DNA of 8,741 nucleotides from DATDVC01 sp964601125. Lineage in GTDB: Bacteria > Patescibacteriota > Minisyncoccia > Phycocordibacterales > WO2-35-19. The translations under genes were made by a program, and so were the position numbers. Shown here one piece after another: positions 1-5,858 of the stretch (position 1 is the first letter of the stretch; each line of letters opens with the position of its first letter). A model generated the notes under the pieces. The model ran no database searches. It worked only from the letters and a program-made list of their open reading frames with translations, and was not told the DNA's origin. The stretch lies in assembly GCA_964601125.1 (NCBI GenBank), contig CAZRKB010000020.1:1-8741 (forward strand), written 5' to 3'.

Positions 1-30
1 AATGGTATTATTAAAACATTAACAGGAGTG

Positions 31-55
31 TCCTAATTCAGGGGTGAATTTAGGA
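31..55. repeat. AT-rich stem-loop near the left edge
   Basis: The arms TCCTAATTCA (31-40) and TGAATTTAGGA (45-55) pair around a GGGG loop, with one bulged T. An AGGAGTG sequence just before the hairpin (24-30) resembles the AGGAGTC that closes it (51-57). The hairpin has no adjacent T-run, so it is not an obvious terminator. It could belong to the 3' end of a gene outside the window or to the end of a mobile element. I found no gene in 1-160. Confidence 0.35.
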
Positions 56-121
56 GTCTTTGCTAATTATATCAAAACCACATAAATTGTCAATAGTCAA
101 ACTAATTTAATAAAAATAAAT

Positions 122-135
122 AGCGAAAAAACGCT
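122..135 (-). terminator. Weak possible terminator after tRNA-Ser
   Basis: On the minus strand, downstream of the tRNA, AGCG and CGCT flank a run of six T and are followed by the T-rich ATTTATTTTT. The stem is only four base pairs, so this is a weak candidate for where the tRNA transcript ends. Confidence 0.25.
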
Positions 136-160
136 TTAAAATAAGGATATTTTAGATTTG

Positions 161-247
161 CGGAGGAGGTGAGATTCGAACTCACGGTACCCTTTCGGAT
201 ACGACAGTTTTCAAGACTGTTCCTTTAAACCACTCAGGCACTCCTCC
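161..247 (-). tRNA. tRNA-Ser (anticodon UGA)
   Basis: The minus strand folds as a class II tRNA of 87 nt. A seven-pair acceptor stem GGAGGAG/CTCCTCC is followed by discriminator G at 161. The anticodon stem ACAGT/ACTGT encloses loop CTTGAAA, which gives anticodon TGA (bases 211-213) and so reads UCA-type serine codons. The long variable arm GTATCC-GAAA-GGGTAC, with a GNRA-like tetraloop, is the serine hallmark. The T-arm contains GTTCGAATC. The 3' CCA is not encoded (the gene is followed by CAAAT), so maturation would need a CCA-adding enzyme. Confidence 0.97.
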
Positions 248-260
248 TTTTGTGGATCAC

Positions 261-289
261 ACTATAACATAAAATTATATCTATGAAAA
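261..289 (-). promoter_or_regulatory. Putative promoter of tRNA-Ser
   Basis: On the minus strand a -35-like TTTTCA (284-289, four of six matches to TTGACA) lies 17 nt before a -10-like TATAGT (261-266, five of six). This would start transcription about 7 nt before the mature tRNA. A second TATAAT lies at 274-279. The -35 overlaps the T-run of the upstream terminator, so the two units are packed tightly. Confidence 0.45.
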
Positions 290-319
290 AAGGCCGCGCT
301 TTCGTTGGAACGACCTTTT
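286..319 (-). terminator. Intrinsic terminator of the 79-aa gene
   Basis: The minus strand reads AAAAGGTCG (319-311), a loop, then CGGCCTTTT (296-288) inside a run of six T (291-286). The stem has nine pairs including one G-T wobble, and the loop may hold a small CGTT/AACG helix. It begins 16 nt after the stop codon of the 79-aa gene and separates that gene from tRNA-Ser. Confidence 0.75.
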
Positions 320-335
320 GGGGAGAGTGGCTAGT

Positions 336-575
336 TTAGGGATAAACGACCTGTGTGTTCAAGGGCAAGTTTCCGCCCAAAACCCTCAGTACACTGATAC
401 CGCCGGCACTTCGAAATCTTTGTCGACTCATGCGTTTTAGTCCAAGACGCTTTCTTGCTTCTTCGTAAATCGCTTCTTCTTTGTCTTTGGCAAAAAAGAT
501 CTGGCTACCTTTCACCGTTTCCAATTTGAATTCGTAGTGTCGGGTAATTTGTCCGAGATGAAAATTGTTGTTCAA
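336..575 (-). CDS. Small hypothetical protein, 79 aa
   Basis: I do not recognise this protein. It is basic and soluble, with no signal peptide, membrane segment or cysteine. A probable helix around residues 29-46 is rich in Lys, Arg and Glu (KDKEEAIYEEARKRLG), and a cluster of Arg/Lys follows to about residue 55. The C-terminal part is Gly- and Val-rich. The start is a TTG codon chosen because a perfect AGGAGG lies 5 nt upstream; no ATG fits better. An intrinsic terminator follows 16 nt after the TAA stop. A strong ribosome binding site plus a private terminator argue for a real gene despite the short length and rare start. It lies in the same orientation as the secreted-protein gene upstream and tRNA-Ser downstream. 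The basic composition would allow nucleic-acid or ribosome binding, but nothing specific supports that. Confidence 0.7.
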   Translation of the reverse strand: MNNNFHLGQITRHYEFKLETVKGSQIFFAKDKEEAIYEEARKRLGLKRMSRQRFRSAGGISVLRVLGGNLPLNTQVVYP

Positions 576-580
576 AATAG

Positions 581-586
581 CCTCCT
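581..586 (-). promoter_or_regulatory. Shine-Dalgarno of the 79-aa gene
   Basis: A perfect AGGAGG lies 5 nt upstream of the TTG codon at 575-573. It fixes that start and stands out because most genes in this window lack an SD. Confidence 0.75.
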
Positions 587-667
587 GTTTCTACTTTAAG
601 ATTAACTTTGAGTCGGTGAAAACAAGGTGAATTTTTTCCTCAACAGTATATCTATTAATTAATAATC

Positions 668-838
668 CTAGAAAGTAAAAGTGTCTATATCTCTAAGGCG
701 GAAATTTTCAAATTCAACATCCATAAAATCAGTTCTTATGCCGGCATAACCTTGTTCTACAAAAGCGCTGCCACCGTATTTAACGCCATCATCTACCGCT
801 TTGGCGATAAGGACCCACTTTCCTTGCCAGTTTTTATC
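668..838 (-). pseudogene. Out-of-frame C-terminal part of the secreted LamG-like protein
   Basis: Directly after the early stop of the secreted-protein gene (TAA at 836-834) the +1 frame stays open for 56 codons, from the GAT at 838-836 to a TAG at 670-668. It reads DKNWQGKWVLIAKAVDDG, later AGIRTDFMDVEFENFRLRD. This matches the expected end of a LamG/DUF1080-type jelly-roll, in which a glycine plus 'GIRTD.MDVEFENFRL' forms the last strands. It has no start codon or ribosome binding site, so it is the severed tail of the upstream frame. Restoring one frame gives a protein of about 280 residues. The break may be a true inactivating mutation or a one-base sequencing or assembly error. Confidence 0.75.
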
Positions 839-1505
839 TATAGTATAGTCTTATTTCCACGGCGCCGTTTTCTTTGTTCATTATTTCACTACGCAAACCT
901 ATCCACTTGTTTTTTGGTAAGAGGTTTGGTGTAAAATCTCTATCATAAGAACCGGGGTAGATATTTTTAGTTTCTGCCATTGTGTAATATATACCGTTTT
1001 TCTTTTTCTTTATTATCGCAGAACCATCTACTCTTATTCCAACATAATATAAGTTCTCGCCATCCTGGTATCGATTAAAAAGCAAGAGTCCGTTTGATTG
1101 ATTTCTATTCGAGCTCTGACTTAAATTATCCTCCTTTATGACAAAATAGGCTTCTTGTCGAAAGTTTCTCCACTTTGATTTTGTGAGTAGACGAAAGATA
1201 TTTTGAGGATGAAGACCGTTATCTGTGTCATAGGGATTACTTTTTGCGTACAAGCTATACCAAAGATCAGAACTGGCAAGAGAACCCGAAACAGTTGAAC
1301 CTCTGCCATCTTTTATTTTCAAATACGCACCCGAGTTAACCCACCAGTACGGACTCCAGCTCTGAGACAATGTCCCTGCTTCAGGTAGGAGACCGCCAAC
1401 ATCGAAGTTATAAAGATAAGTTGATCCAAAAAGTGTGGTTGGGTGGATTAAGAATAATGATAATACGATTAACAAGAACGATTTAGACAAATGAGCTTTT
1501 TTCAT
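834..1505 (-). CDS. Secreted LamG/DUF1080-like protein, frameshifted (223 aa before stop)
   Basis: Residues 1-28 form a signal peptide: basic KKAHLSK, a hydrophobic FLLIVLSLFLI core, then a polar region ending near FGS. There is no lipobox cysteine, so export by Sec with release or wall association is likely. The mature part is rich in Tyr, Trp, Ser and Asn with alternating strands (YLYNFD, QEAYFVIKED, GLLLFNRYQDGENLYYVGIRVDGSAIIKKK), the style of concanavalin A-like LamG or DUF1080 carbohydrate-binding folds. No catalytic residues can be named, and the ligand is unknown. The reading frame stops at 834 in the middle of a strand (AVEIRLYYR), and the missing end continues in the +1 frame to 668. 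The start is the ATG at 1505-1503. No SD is present, but a -10-like TAAAAT lies 7 nt upstream, which suggests a leaderless message. The gene is divergent from uvrA. Confidence 0.75.
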   Translation of the reverse strand: MKKAHLSKSFLLIVLSLFLIHPTTLFGSTYLYNFDVGGLLPEAGTLSQSWSPYWWVNSGAYLKIKDGRGSTVSGSLASSDLWYSLYAKSNPYDTDNGLHPQNIFRLLTKSKWRNFRQEAYFVIKEDNLSQSSNRNQSNGLLLFNRYQDGENLYYVGIRVDGSAIIKKKKNGIYYTMAETKNIYPGSYDRDFTPNLLPKNKWIGLRSEIMNKENGAVEIRLYYR

Positions 1506-1512
1506 TAATGAA

Positions 1513-1542
1513 ATTTTAACAACTAAAATTTATCTAGATCAA
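1513..1542 (-). promoter_or_regulatory. Putative promoter of the secreted-protein gene
   Basis: On the minus strand TTGATC (1542-1537, four of six) and TAAAAT (1518-1513, five of six) are spaced by 18 nt. The predicted transcription start falls at about 1506, one base before the ATG at 1505. The message would be leaderless, which fits the absence of an SD. Confidence 0.45.
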
Positions 1543-1577
1543 CTGAAATTTATGGTTCTACAACAAATTCACAACTC

Positions 1578-1631
1578 TTTCATGAAGATTCCAAAGACTC
1601 TTTATAAAAAAGAGTGATTTTCTTCATGAAA
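1578..1631. repeat. Nested inverted repeat in the secreted-protein/uvrA gap
   Basis: The outer arms TTTCATGAAGA (1578-1588) and TCTTCATGAAA (1621-1631) are exact inverted copies. They enclose a hairpin ACTCTTT (1597-1603)/AAAGAGT (1609-1615) with loop ATAAA. A further direct copy of ACTCTTT lies at 1574-1580. The structure is upstream of both divergent promoters. It may be a regulator site or a DNA structure; the short T-rich run TTTTCTTC after the inner hairpin gives it only weak terminator character on the plus strand. Confidence 0.5.
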
Positions 1632-1647
1632 TTAAGTTTCTGTAATC

Positions 1648-1675
1648 AAGACAAATTTTATTTTTATGGTACAAT
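1648..1675 (+). promoter_or_regulatory. Extended -10 promoter of uvrA-truB
   Basis: AAGACA (1648-1653, four of six to TTGACA) lies 16 nt before TACAAT (1670-1675, five of six). A TG at 1667-1668 makes it an extended -10 (TGgTACAAT). Transcription should begin near 1682, giving a leader of about 43 nt. This excludes the possible upstream start codons at 1614 and 1626 and supports the ATG at 1725. Confidence 0.6.
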
Positions 1676-1686
1676 CTGTTTATTAC

Positions 1687-1720
1687 CGACCCTATGGGCC
1701 AACCCATGGGTTTTGGGTCG
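1687..1720. promoter_or_regulatory. Palindrome-rich 5' leader of uvrA (possible operator or RNA hairpin)
   Basis: The outer arms CGACCC (1687-1692) and GGGTCG (1715-1720) pair exactly. Inside lie ATGGG-CCAA-CCCAT and a perfect 12-base palindrome AACCCATGGGTT (1701-1712). The whole element sits between the predicted transcription start and the uvrA ATG, ending 4 nt before it. It could bind a repressor as DNA or fold in the RNA next to the ribosome site. It does not match the CTG-N10-CAG or GAAC-N4-GTTC LexA boxes. Confidence 0.5.
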
Positions 1721-1724
1721 TATC

Positions 1725-4322
1725 ATGAGCAATAAAAAAGAGAAGCAGCTAGATGAAAAAATAATAGTCAAAGGGGCGAGAACTCACAACCTTAAAAATA
1801 TTACGGTTGAAATGCCTCGCAACAAAATGACCGTTTTTACCGGACTTTCGGGAAGCGGTAAATCGTCGCTTGCTTTTGACACTATTTTTGCTGAAGGGCA
1901 GAGGAGATATGTCGAGTCTCTATCTTCTTATGCGCGTCAGTTTTTGCGTCAAATGCAAAAGCCCGATGTAGATGAAATCATAGGTCTTTCTCCGGCTATT
2001 TCGATAGATCAAAAGTCTCGATCGAATAATCCTCGTTCTACTGTGGCTACAATCACAGAAATTTATGACTATCTTAGGGTCCTTTTTGCTCGCATTGGCA
2101 GACCCCACTGTCTGGTTTGTGGGGAAGAGATAAGGAAACTTTCAAATGATGAAATAAAAAATTTTATTTTAGAAAAAGTAAAGACGGTAAAAAAATCCTC
2201 GAAGACTTCTTTGCCCTTCCCGACGTATCTTGAACTTTTTGCTCCTGTAGTGCGAGGAAGAAAGGGTGAATATTACCAGCTTTTATACGACCTTTTAGGT
2301 AAAGGTTTTAGCGAGGCGTTGATTGATGGTAAAAGAGTAAGTTTGCGGGAACGAATTGAGCTTTCAAAAAATAAACGCCACGATATTTCAGCGCTGGTTG
2401 ACTCTATCAATGTGTTGGATTTTGAAACAGATAAAAAAAATGCTGAAGAAAGATTTTCAGAATCTTTAGAAAGAGCGATTTCCGAGGCCGACGGTCTTGT
2501 CGAGATCGGTTTTAGAGATATGTCGCCAAAAAGTGAAGAGGGAGAAAGGTTTATAATGTCAAACAAATTTTCCTGTCCGAACGATGGTTATTCATATCCT
2601 GAAATCGAACCCCGCCTCTTTTCTTTTAACTCACCTTACGGTGCATGTCCGGAATGTAACGGGCTTGGCACAAAACATCTTTTTGGTGACGAAGTATGCC
2701 CAGTTTGCAGTGGCAAAAGACTTAGAGCCGAAGCGTTGAATGTAAAAATTGGGTCTGCCAACGTGGTTGATTTTGTTGAAATGTCCATCGAAAAAGCCTA
2801 TATTTTTTTAGGTGAATTAAAACTAACCGAAAGAGAAAAAAATATTTCCAAAGTTATCTTGAAAGAAATAGAGTCTCGACTTAAATTTATGCTAAACGTC
2901 GGCATCGAGTATCTCTCTTTAAATAGGCGAGCACATACTCTTTCGGGTGGCGAAGCCCAGCGCATAAGACTCGCAAGCCAGTTGGGGAGCGGGCTTGTCG
3001 GCGCACTTTATGTACTTGATGAACCGACCATTGGTCTACACTCTAGAGACAATGAGAGGCTGATAAAAACTCTGATCGATCTGCGTGACATGGGCAACAC
3101 CATTTTAGTGGTAGAACATGACGAAGATACAATATTTGCATCTGATTACATTGTAGATATCGGCCCAGGTGCTGGTGTACACGGAGGTGAAGTGGTCGTT
3201 TCTGGATTTATTGATGAGCTTATAACCGCAAAGCAAAATAAAAGTGGCTCAAGGACGCTATCGTACTTACGAGGAGAAGATTTTGTGGAAGTACCAGATG
3301 AAAGGCGTGAGCAAGACAAGGGGAGTCTCAAGGTACGAGGTGGCAATGTTTTCAACATAAAAAATATGGATATAGATGTTCCACTGGGGAGATTTTTGTG
3401 TGTTACTGGGGTATCGGGGAGCGGTAAATCATCATTTGTTTATGAAATTTTGTACAAAAATCTACAAACGAGATTTGAAAGGAAATATAGGAGTAACGAA
3501 ACACACAACTGCACCTCTTTTTCGGGCACTGAATATTTGGGCCGAAGTATTTTGATCGATCAGTCTCCAATAGGTAGGACTCCACGCTCAAACCCCGCTA
3601 CTTATACTGGGGCTTGGAGTTTTATAAGAGAACTTTTTGCCGAGACGGCTGAAGCCAGGGTACGCGGCTGGGGGCCAGGGAGGTTCTCTTTTAATCGTGC
3701 TGGTGGCAGGTGCGAAACTTGTGAAGGTAACGGCGAGATAGCGGTAGAGATGCACTTTTTGCCGACCGTTTACGTACCCTGTGATGTTTGCGGAGGCAAG
3801 AGGTTTATGAAAGATACTCTAGAAATAAAATACAAAAAGAAAAATATTTATGAGGTTTTAAAAATGACAGTCGAAGAAGCTCTCAAATTTTTTGAAGATA
3901 TTCCGGCGATTTATGATCGACTTAAGACAATGGATGATGTGGGTCTAGGTTACCTTGAGCTTGGACAGAGCGCTACAACTCTCTCTGGTGGCGAAGCTCA
4001 GAGAGTAAAAATATCGAGCGAACTCTACCGCCCACACATCCAAAAAACAATTTACATTTTAGATGAACCAACTATCGGACTTCACTATGATGATGTGAAG
4101 CGCTTGATTGGTATTTTGCAAAAATTGGTTGATAAGGGGAATACCGTTCTTGTTATTGAGCACAATATGGACGTCATAAAATCTTCGGACTACATTATCG
4201 ACATTGGACCCGAAGGTGGGGAAGGCGGTGGGAGAGTGGTCGCCAAAGGCACTCCCGAACAGGTAGCCAACAATAAAAATTCTTATACTGGAAAATATTT
4301 AAAGAAGAGTTTGGGGATATGA
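1725..4322 (+). CDS. uvrA: UvrABC excinuclease subunit A, compact form (865 aa)
   Basis: UvrA is the ATP-dependent damage-recognition subunit of nucleotide excision repair; it dimerises and loads UvrB on DNA. Two ABC modules are visible: Walker A GLSGSGKSS at 40-48 and GVSGSGKSS at 562-570, signatures LSGGEAQR at 406-413 and 753-760, and Walker B with LDEPTIGLH at 431-439 and 779-787. The UvrB-binding region (about 133-283) is present, with PVVRGRKGEY at 174-183. Zinc knuckles are C129/C132 with C284/D287, C308/C311 with C325/C328, and the C-terminal finger C663/C666/C686/C689. Two oddities stand out. The usual fourth cysteine of the first knuckle pair is Asp287. Only 13 residues separate C311 from C325, where typical UvrA (about 940 aa) carries the roughly 100-residue insertion domain. 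The start is the ATG at 1725: the promoter lies just upstream, and homology begins at residue 13. The frame is open upstream to 1614 but that part is not UvrA-like. The stop overlaps truB. Confidence 0.96.
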   Translation: MSNKKEKQLDEKIIVKGARTHNLKNITVEMPRNKMTVFTGLSGSGKSSLAFDTIFAEGQRRYVESLSSYARQFLRQMQKPDVDEIIGLSPAISIDQKSRSNNPRSTVATITEIYDYLRVLFARIGRPHCLVCGEEIRKLSNDEIKNFILEKVKTVKKSSKTSLPFPTYLELFAPVVRGRKGEYYQLLYDLLGKGFSEALIDGKRVSLRERIELSKNKRHDISALVDSINVLDFETDKKNAEERFSESLERAISEADGLVEIGFRDMSPKSEEGERFIMSNKFSCPNDGYSYPEIEPRLFSFNSPYGACPECNGLGTKHLFGDEVCPVCSGKRLRAEALNVKIGSANVVDFVEMSIEKAYIFLGELKLTEREKNISKVILKEIESRLKFMLNVGIEYLSLNRRAHTLSGGEAQRIRLASQLGSGLVGALYVLDEPTIGLHSRDNERLIKTLIDLRDMGNTILVVEHDEDTIFASDYIVDIGPGAGVHGGEVVVSGFIDELITAKQNKSGSRTLSYLRGEDFVEVPDERREQDKGSLKVRGGNVFNIKNMDIDVPLGRFLCVTGVSGSGKSSFVYEILYKNLQTRFERKYRSNETHNCTSFSGTEYLGRSILIDQSPIGRTPRSNPATYTGAWSFIRELFAETAEARVRGWGPGRFSFNRAGGRCETCEGNGEIAVEMHFLPTVYVPCDVCGGKRFMKDTLEIKYKKKNIYEVLKMTVEEALKFFEDIPAIYDRLKTMDDVGLGYLELGQSATTLSGGEAQRVKISSELYRPHIQKTIYILDEPTIGLHYDDVKRLIGILQKLVDKGNTVLVIEHNMDVIKSSDYIIDIGPEGGEGGGRVVAKGTPEQVANNKNSYTGKYLKKSLGI

Positions 4323-5053
4323 TTTTCAATTTGTATAAAAATCGAGGAGAGACACCACTTGAGTGTCTGGAGAGGTTTAGGGAAAAAAGACCAGAGCTTA
4401 AAGATGAGAGCATGACTTATTTGGGTAGGCTTGACCCGCTCGCCCTAGGTGTGCTTTTGGTTGGCACGGGGGAGGACACAAAACAAGAAAATAGAGAGAG
4501 ATATTTTGGTTTAGATAAGGAATATGAATTTACGGCTATTTTTGGTTTTGCTACTGATACCTACGATGTGATGGGGAAAATTGTGAAAGTAGAAAAATTA
4601 GAAGATTTGCCAGAAATTGATTTGATTAAAATTGCGAGATTATACCAAGGTGAGAGAGAACAAAAATACCCACTTTATTCTTCCAAAAATATTGCTACAG
4701 GAAAAAATTTGAACGAAATCAAAAAAATCAATATTTACGACATGCAATTTCAAGGTATGGATACTTTTTCTAGTAAAGAACTTTTTGGTCGTTTGCTCAT
4801 GGATATCTCAAGAGTGAATGGCAACTTTAGGCAAAATGAGATCTTAACATTGTGGCGAGAAGCGCTATTGGCAGATAAGAAAATCAAAGAAAAAAGGTTT
4901 CTAGGCCGTTTTTTTGCCAGAGTTTCTTCTGGTACATATATTCGTAGTATTGTAAATGATATCGGAGCAAGTTTGGGTGTTGGCGCTACGACTTTTTCGA
5001 TCAAACGTACAAGAGTGGGCGATTTTAAAATTGAAGATTCTCTAAAATTTTAG
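4319..5053 (+). CDS. truB: tRNA pseudouridine-55 synthase TruB, short form
   Basis: TruB isomerises U55 in the T-loop of tRNAs to pseudouridine. The catalytic aspartate is Asp39 in YLGRLDPLALGVLL (usual form GTLDPLATGVL). The N-terminal K7-x-x-G-x-T-P and Tyr69 in DKEYEFTAIFGFATDTYD (66-83) fit the family, as does the C-terminal SSGTYIRSIVNDIGASLG (203-220) with the closing RTRVGDF at 230-236. At 244 residues it ends after the catalytic domain and lacks the PUA RNA-binding domain of the roughly 310-residue E. coli enzyme. The region around 110-145 is divergent from well-known members. The ATG overlaps the uvrA stop as ATGA, so it is probably translated by coupling and transcribed from the uvrA promoter. 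A functional link to repair is not implied; the pairing looks like compact packing. An 18-base palindrome covers the stop codon. Confidence 0.93.
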   Translation: MIFNLYKNRGETPLECLERFREKRPELKDESMTYLGRLDPLALGVLLVGTGEDTKQENRERYFGLDKEYEFTAIFGFATDTYDVMGKIVKVEKLEDLPEIDLIKIARLYQGEREQKYPLYSSKNIATGKNLNEIKKINIYDMQFQGMDTFSSKELFGRLLMDISRVNGNFRQNEILTLWREALLADKKIKEKRFLGRFFARVSSGTYIRSIVNDIGASLGVGATTFSIKRTRVGDFKIEDSLKF

Positions 5054-5056
5054 AGA
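5039..5056. repeat. 18-base AT-rich palindrome over the truB stop
   Basis: TCTCTAAAATTTTAGAGA is a perfect palindrome that contains the last truB codons and its TAG stop (5051-5053). It is too weak and too close to count as a standard terminator, though it may contribute to 3' end formation together with the stem-loop at 5062-5086. Confidence 0.4.
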
Positions 5057-5058
5057 CG

Positions 5059-5086
5059 AAAAGCGACGTCATACCACGACGTCGCT
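5059..5086 (-). terminator. Terminator-like stem-loop at the SDR stop codon
   Basis: On the minus strand AGCGACGTC (5086-5078), a 7-nt loop and GACGTCGCT (5070-5062) form a perfect nine-pair stem, followed by TTTT. The first arm is made of the last SDR codons and the loop runs into its TGA stop (5071-5069). The T-run is short. The same hairpin on the plus strand lacks a T-run, but could still block read-through from truB. Confidence 0.55.
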
Positions 5087-5803
5087 ATCAAAAAGCTTGG
5101 CGCTCGGCACGTTCGGATTTTCGAAGTTATCGATAATCCACTGTGCCATTGCTTCTGGTTGCACTGCCCCCGCTCTTTTTTCCGGAGTGTCCAATAACAT
5201 ATTGTTTGCTCCAGTGAGGATGATTGCGGGTCGCAGGTTGGTAAACCTGATTTTTGTTTTTTTATACTTGTCATGAAGGTTTACAACATTGGCGTCAGCG
5301 ATAGATTTTGCCTTACGATAGGCCCAATTTCCAGGAAGAACTTTTTCACTTTTTTCTACTACATGAGATGATAAATGAACCAACCACCCCTCCTTTTTTT
5401 CCTCGAAAACTTTTTTGGTTACCACCAAAATGTTTTTAAGCGGCAAGACGAAAGCTTTCTTGAGACGTTCCAAAGAAGCTCTTAGTTGCTCTGGCTCATC
5501 GCCAGGGAAATTCCTCTCCCAATCCTTGGCTCCACCAACGATGGCCACGACGATATCCGGCGTGCCAAATTCAACTTCGGTTTCTCTAAAAGCCCCCTCA
5601 ACATCAGCCTGTACCGAAGCATCGGCTTGCACGGCAAAAGTGTTTTCAAACCCGAGCTTGGCCTGAGCAGAAGTGAGTTTTTCAAGATTTCTCCCGATTA
5701 TCACCACTTTCGCTCCCGCTTCTAAAAAAGTCTTTGCCATGGGGAATCCAGTACCCCCAGATCCGCCCCACACCATCACTGTTTTCTCTTCAAGTTTCTT
5801 CAT
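5069..5803 (-). CDS. Short-chain dehydrogenase/reductase (SDR), 244 aa
   Basis: This is a classical SDR Rossmann-fold oxidoreductase, cytosolic, with unknown substrate. The cofactor motif is G13-G-S-G-G-T-G19 (GxxxGxG pattern) after strand 1, with acidic D61 for the adenine and R38 in IIGRN at the end of strand 2, which favours NADP(H). The catalytic residues are visible: Ser145 or Ser146 in HLSSH and Tyr162-x-x-x-Lys166 in AYRKAK. The usual NNAG motif on strand 4 is altered to IVGGA (88-92). RFTNLRPAIILTG (186-198) is the typical segment after strand 6, and the length is normal for the class. The ATG at 5803 has AGGAGA 7 nt upstream. It is convergent with truB and divergent from malic enzyme. 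Sequence alone cannot separate fatty-acid, sugar or other SDR roles; no acyl-carrier or sugar genes are nearby. Confidence 0.9.
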   Translation of the reverse strand: MKKLEEKTVMVWGGSGGTGFPMAKTFLEAGAKVVIIGRNLEKLTSAQAKLGFENTFAVQADASVQADVEGAFRETEVEFGTPDIVVAIVGGAKDWERNFPGDEPEQLRASLERLKKAFVLPLKNILVVTKKVFEEKKEGWLVHLSSHVVEKSEKVLPGNWAYRKAKSIADANVVNLHDKYKKTKIRFTNLRPAIILTGANNMLLDTPEKRAGAVQPEAMAQWIIDNFENPNVPSAKLFDSDVVV

Positions 5804-5810
5804 AAAATGT

Positions 5811-5816
5811 TCTCCT
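5811..5816 (-). promoter_or_regulatory. Shine-Dalgarno of the SDR gene
   Basis: AGGAGA on the minus strand lies 7 nt upstream of the ATG at 5803-5801. It supports this start and contrasts with the divergent malic enzyme gene, which has no SD. Confidence 0.7.
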
Positions 5817-5819
5817 GGT

Positions 5820-5849
5820 TTGAAATGCTAACACACACTATAGTATCAT
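5820..5849 (+). promoter_or_regulatory. Putative promoter of malic enzyme
   Basis: TTGAAA (5820-5825, five of six) and TATCAT (5844-5849, five of six) are spaced by 18 nt. The predicted start of transcription near 5856 is about 3 nt before the ATG at 5859, so the message would be nearly leaderless. The palindromic ACTATAGT at 5837-5844 could also supply a -10 for the divergent SDR gene; I see no good -35 on that strand. Confidence 0.5.
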
Positions 5850-5858
5850 GAACAGCCT

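Noticed and set aside
830..845. Programmed +1 ribosomal frameshift in the secreted-protein gene
   Set aside because: A Tyr tRNA moving from UAU to AUA would not re-pair well, and there is no upstream SD-like stimulator or clear downstream structure; mutation or sequence error is simpler.
752..934. 60-aa plus-strand open frame
   Set aside because: It lies antisense to the frameshift region of the secreted-protein gene, has no SD or family resemblance, and is explained as a shadow frame.
1687..1720. LexA/SOS box upstream of uvrA
   Set aside because: Neither CTG-N10-CAG nor GAAC-N4-GTTC is present; the palindrome is kept as an unidentified element.
1614..1724. N-terminal extension of UvrA of 37 residues from an upstream start
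   Set aside because: The open frame runs back to 1614, but the residues are not UvrA-like and the predicted promoter (-10 at 1670-1675) and leader lie inside it. ATG 1725 matches the family start.
5415..5725. Two overlapping plus-strand open frames opposite the SDR gene
   Set aside because: The minus strand encodes an intact SDR with cofactor motif, YxxxK and SD; the plus frames lack any motif.
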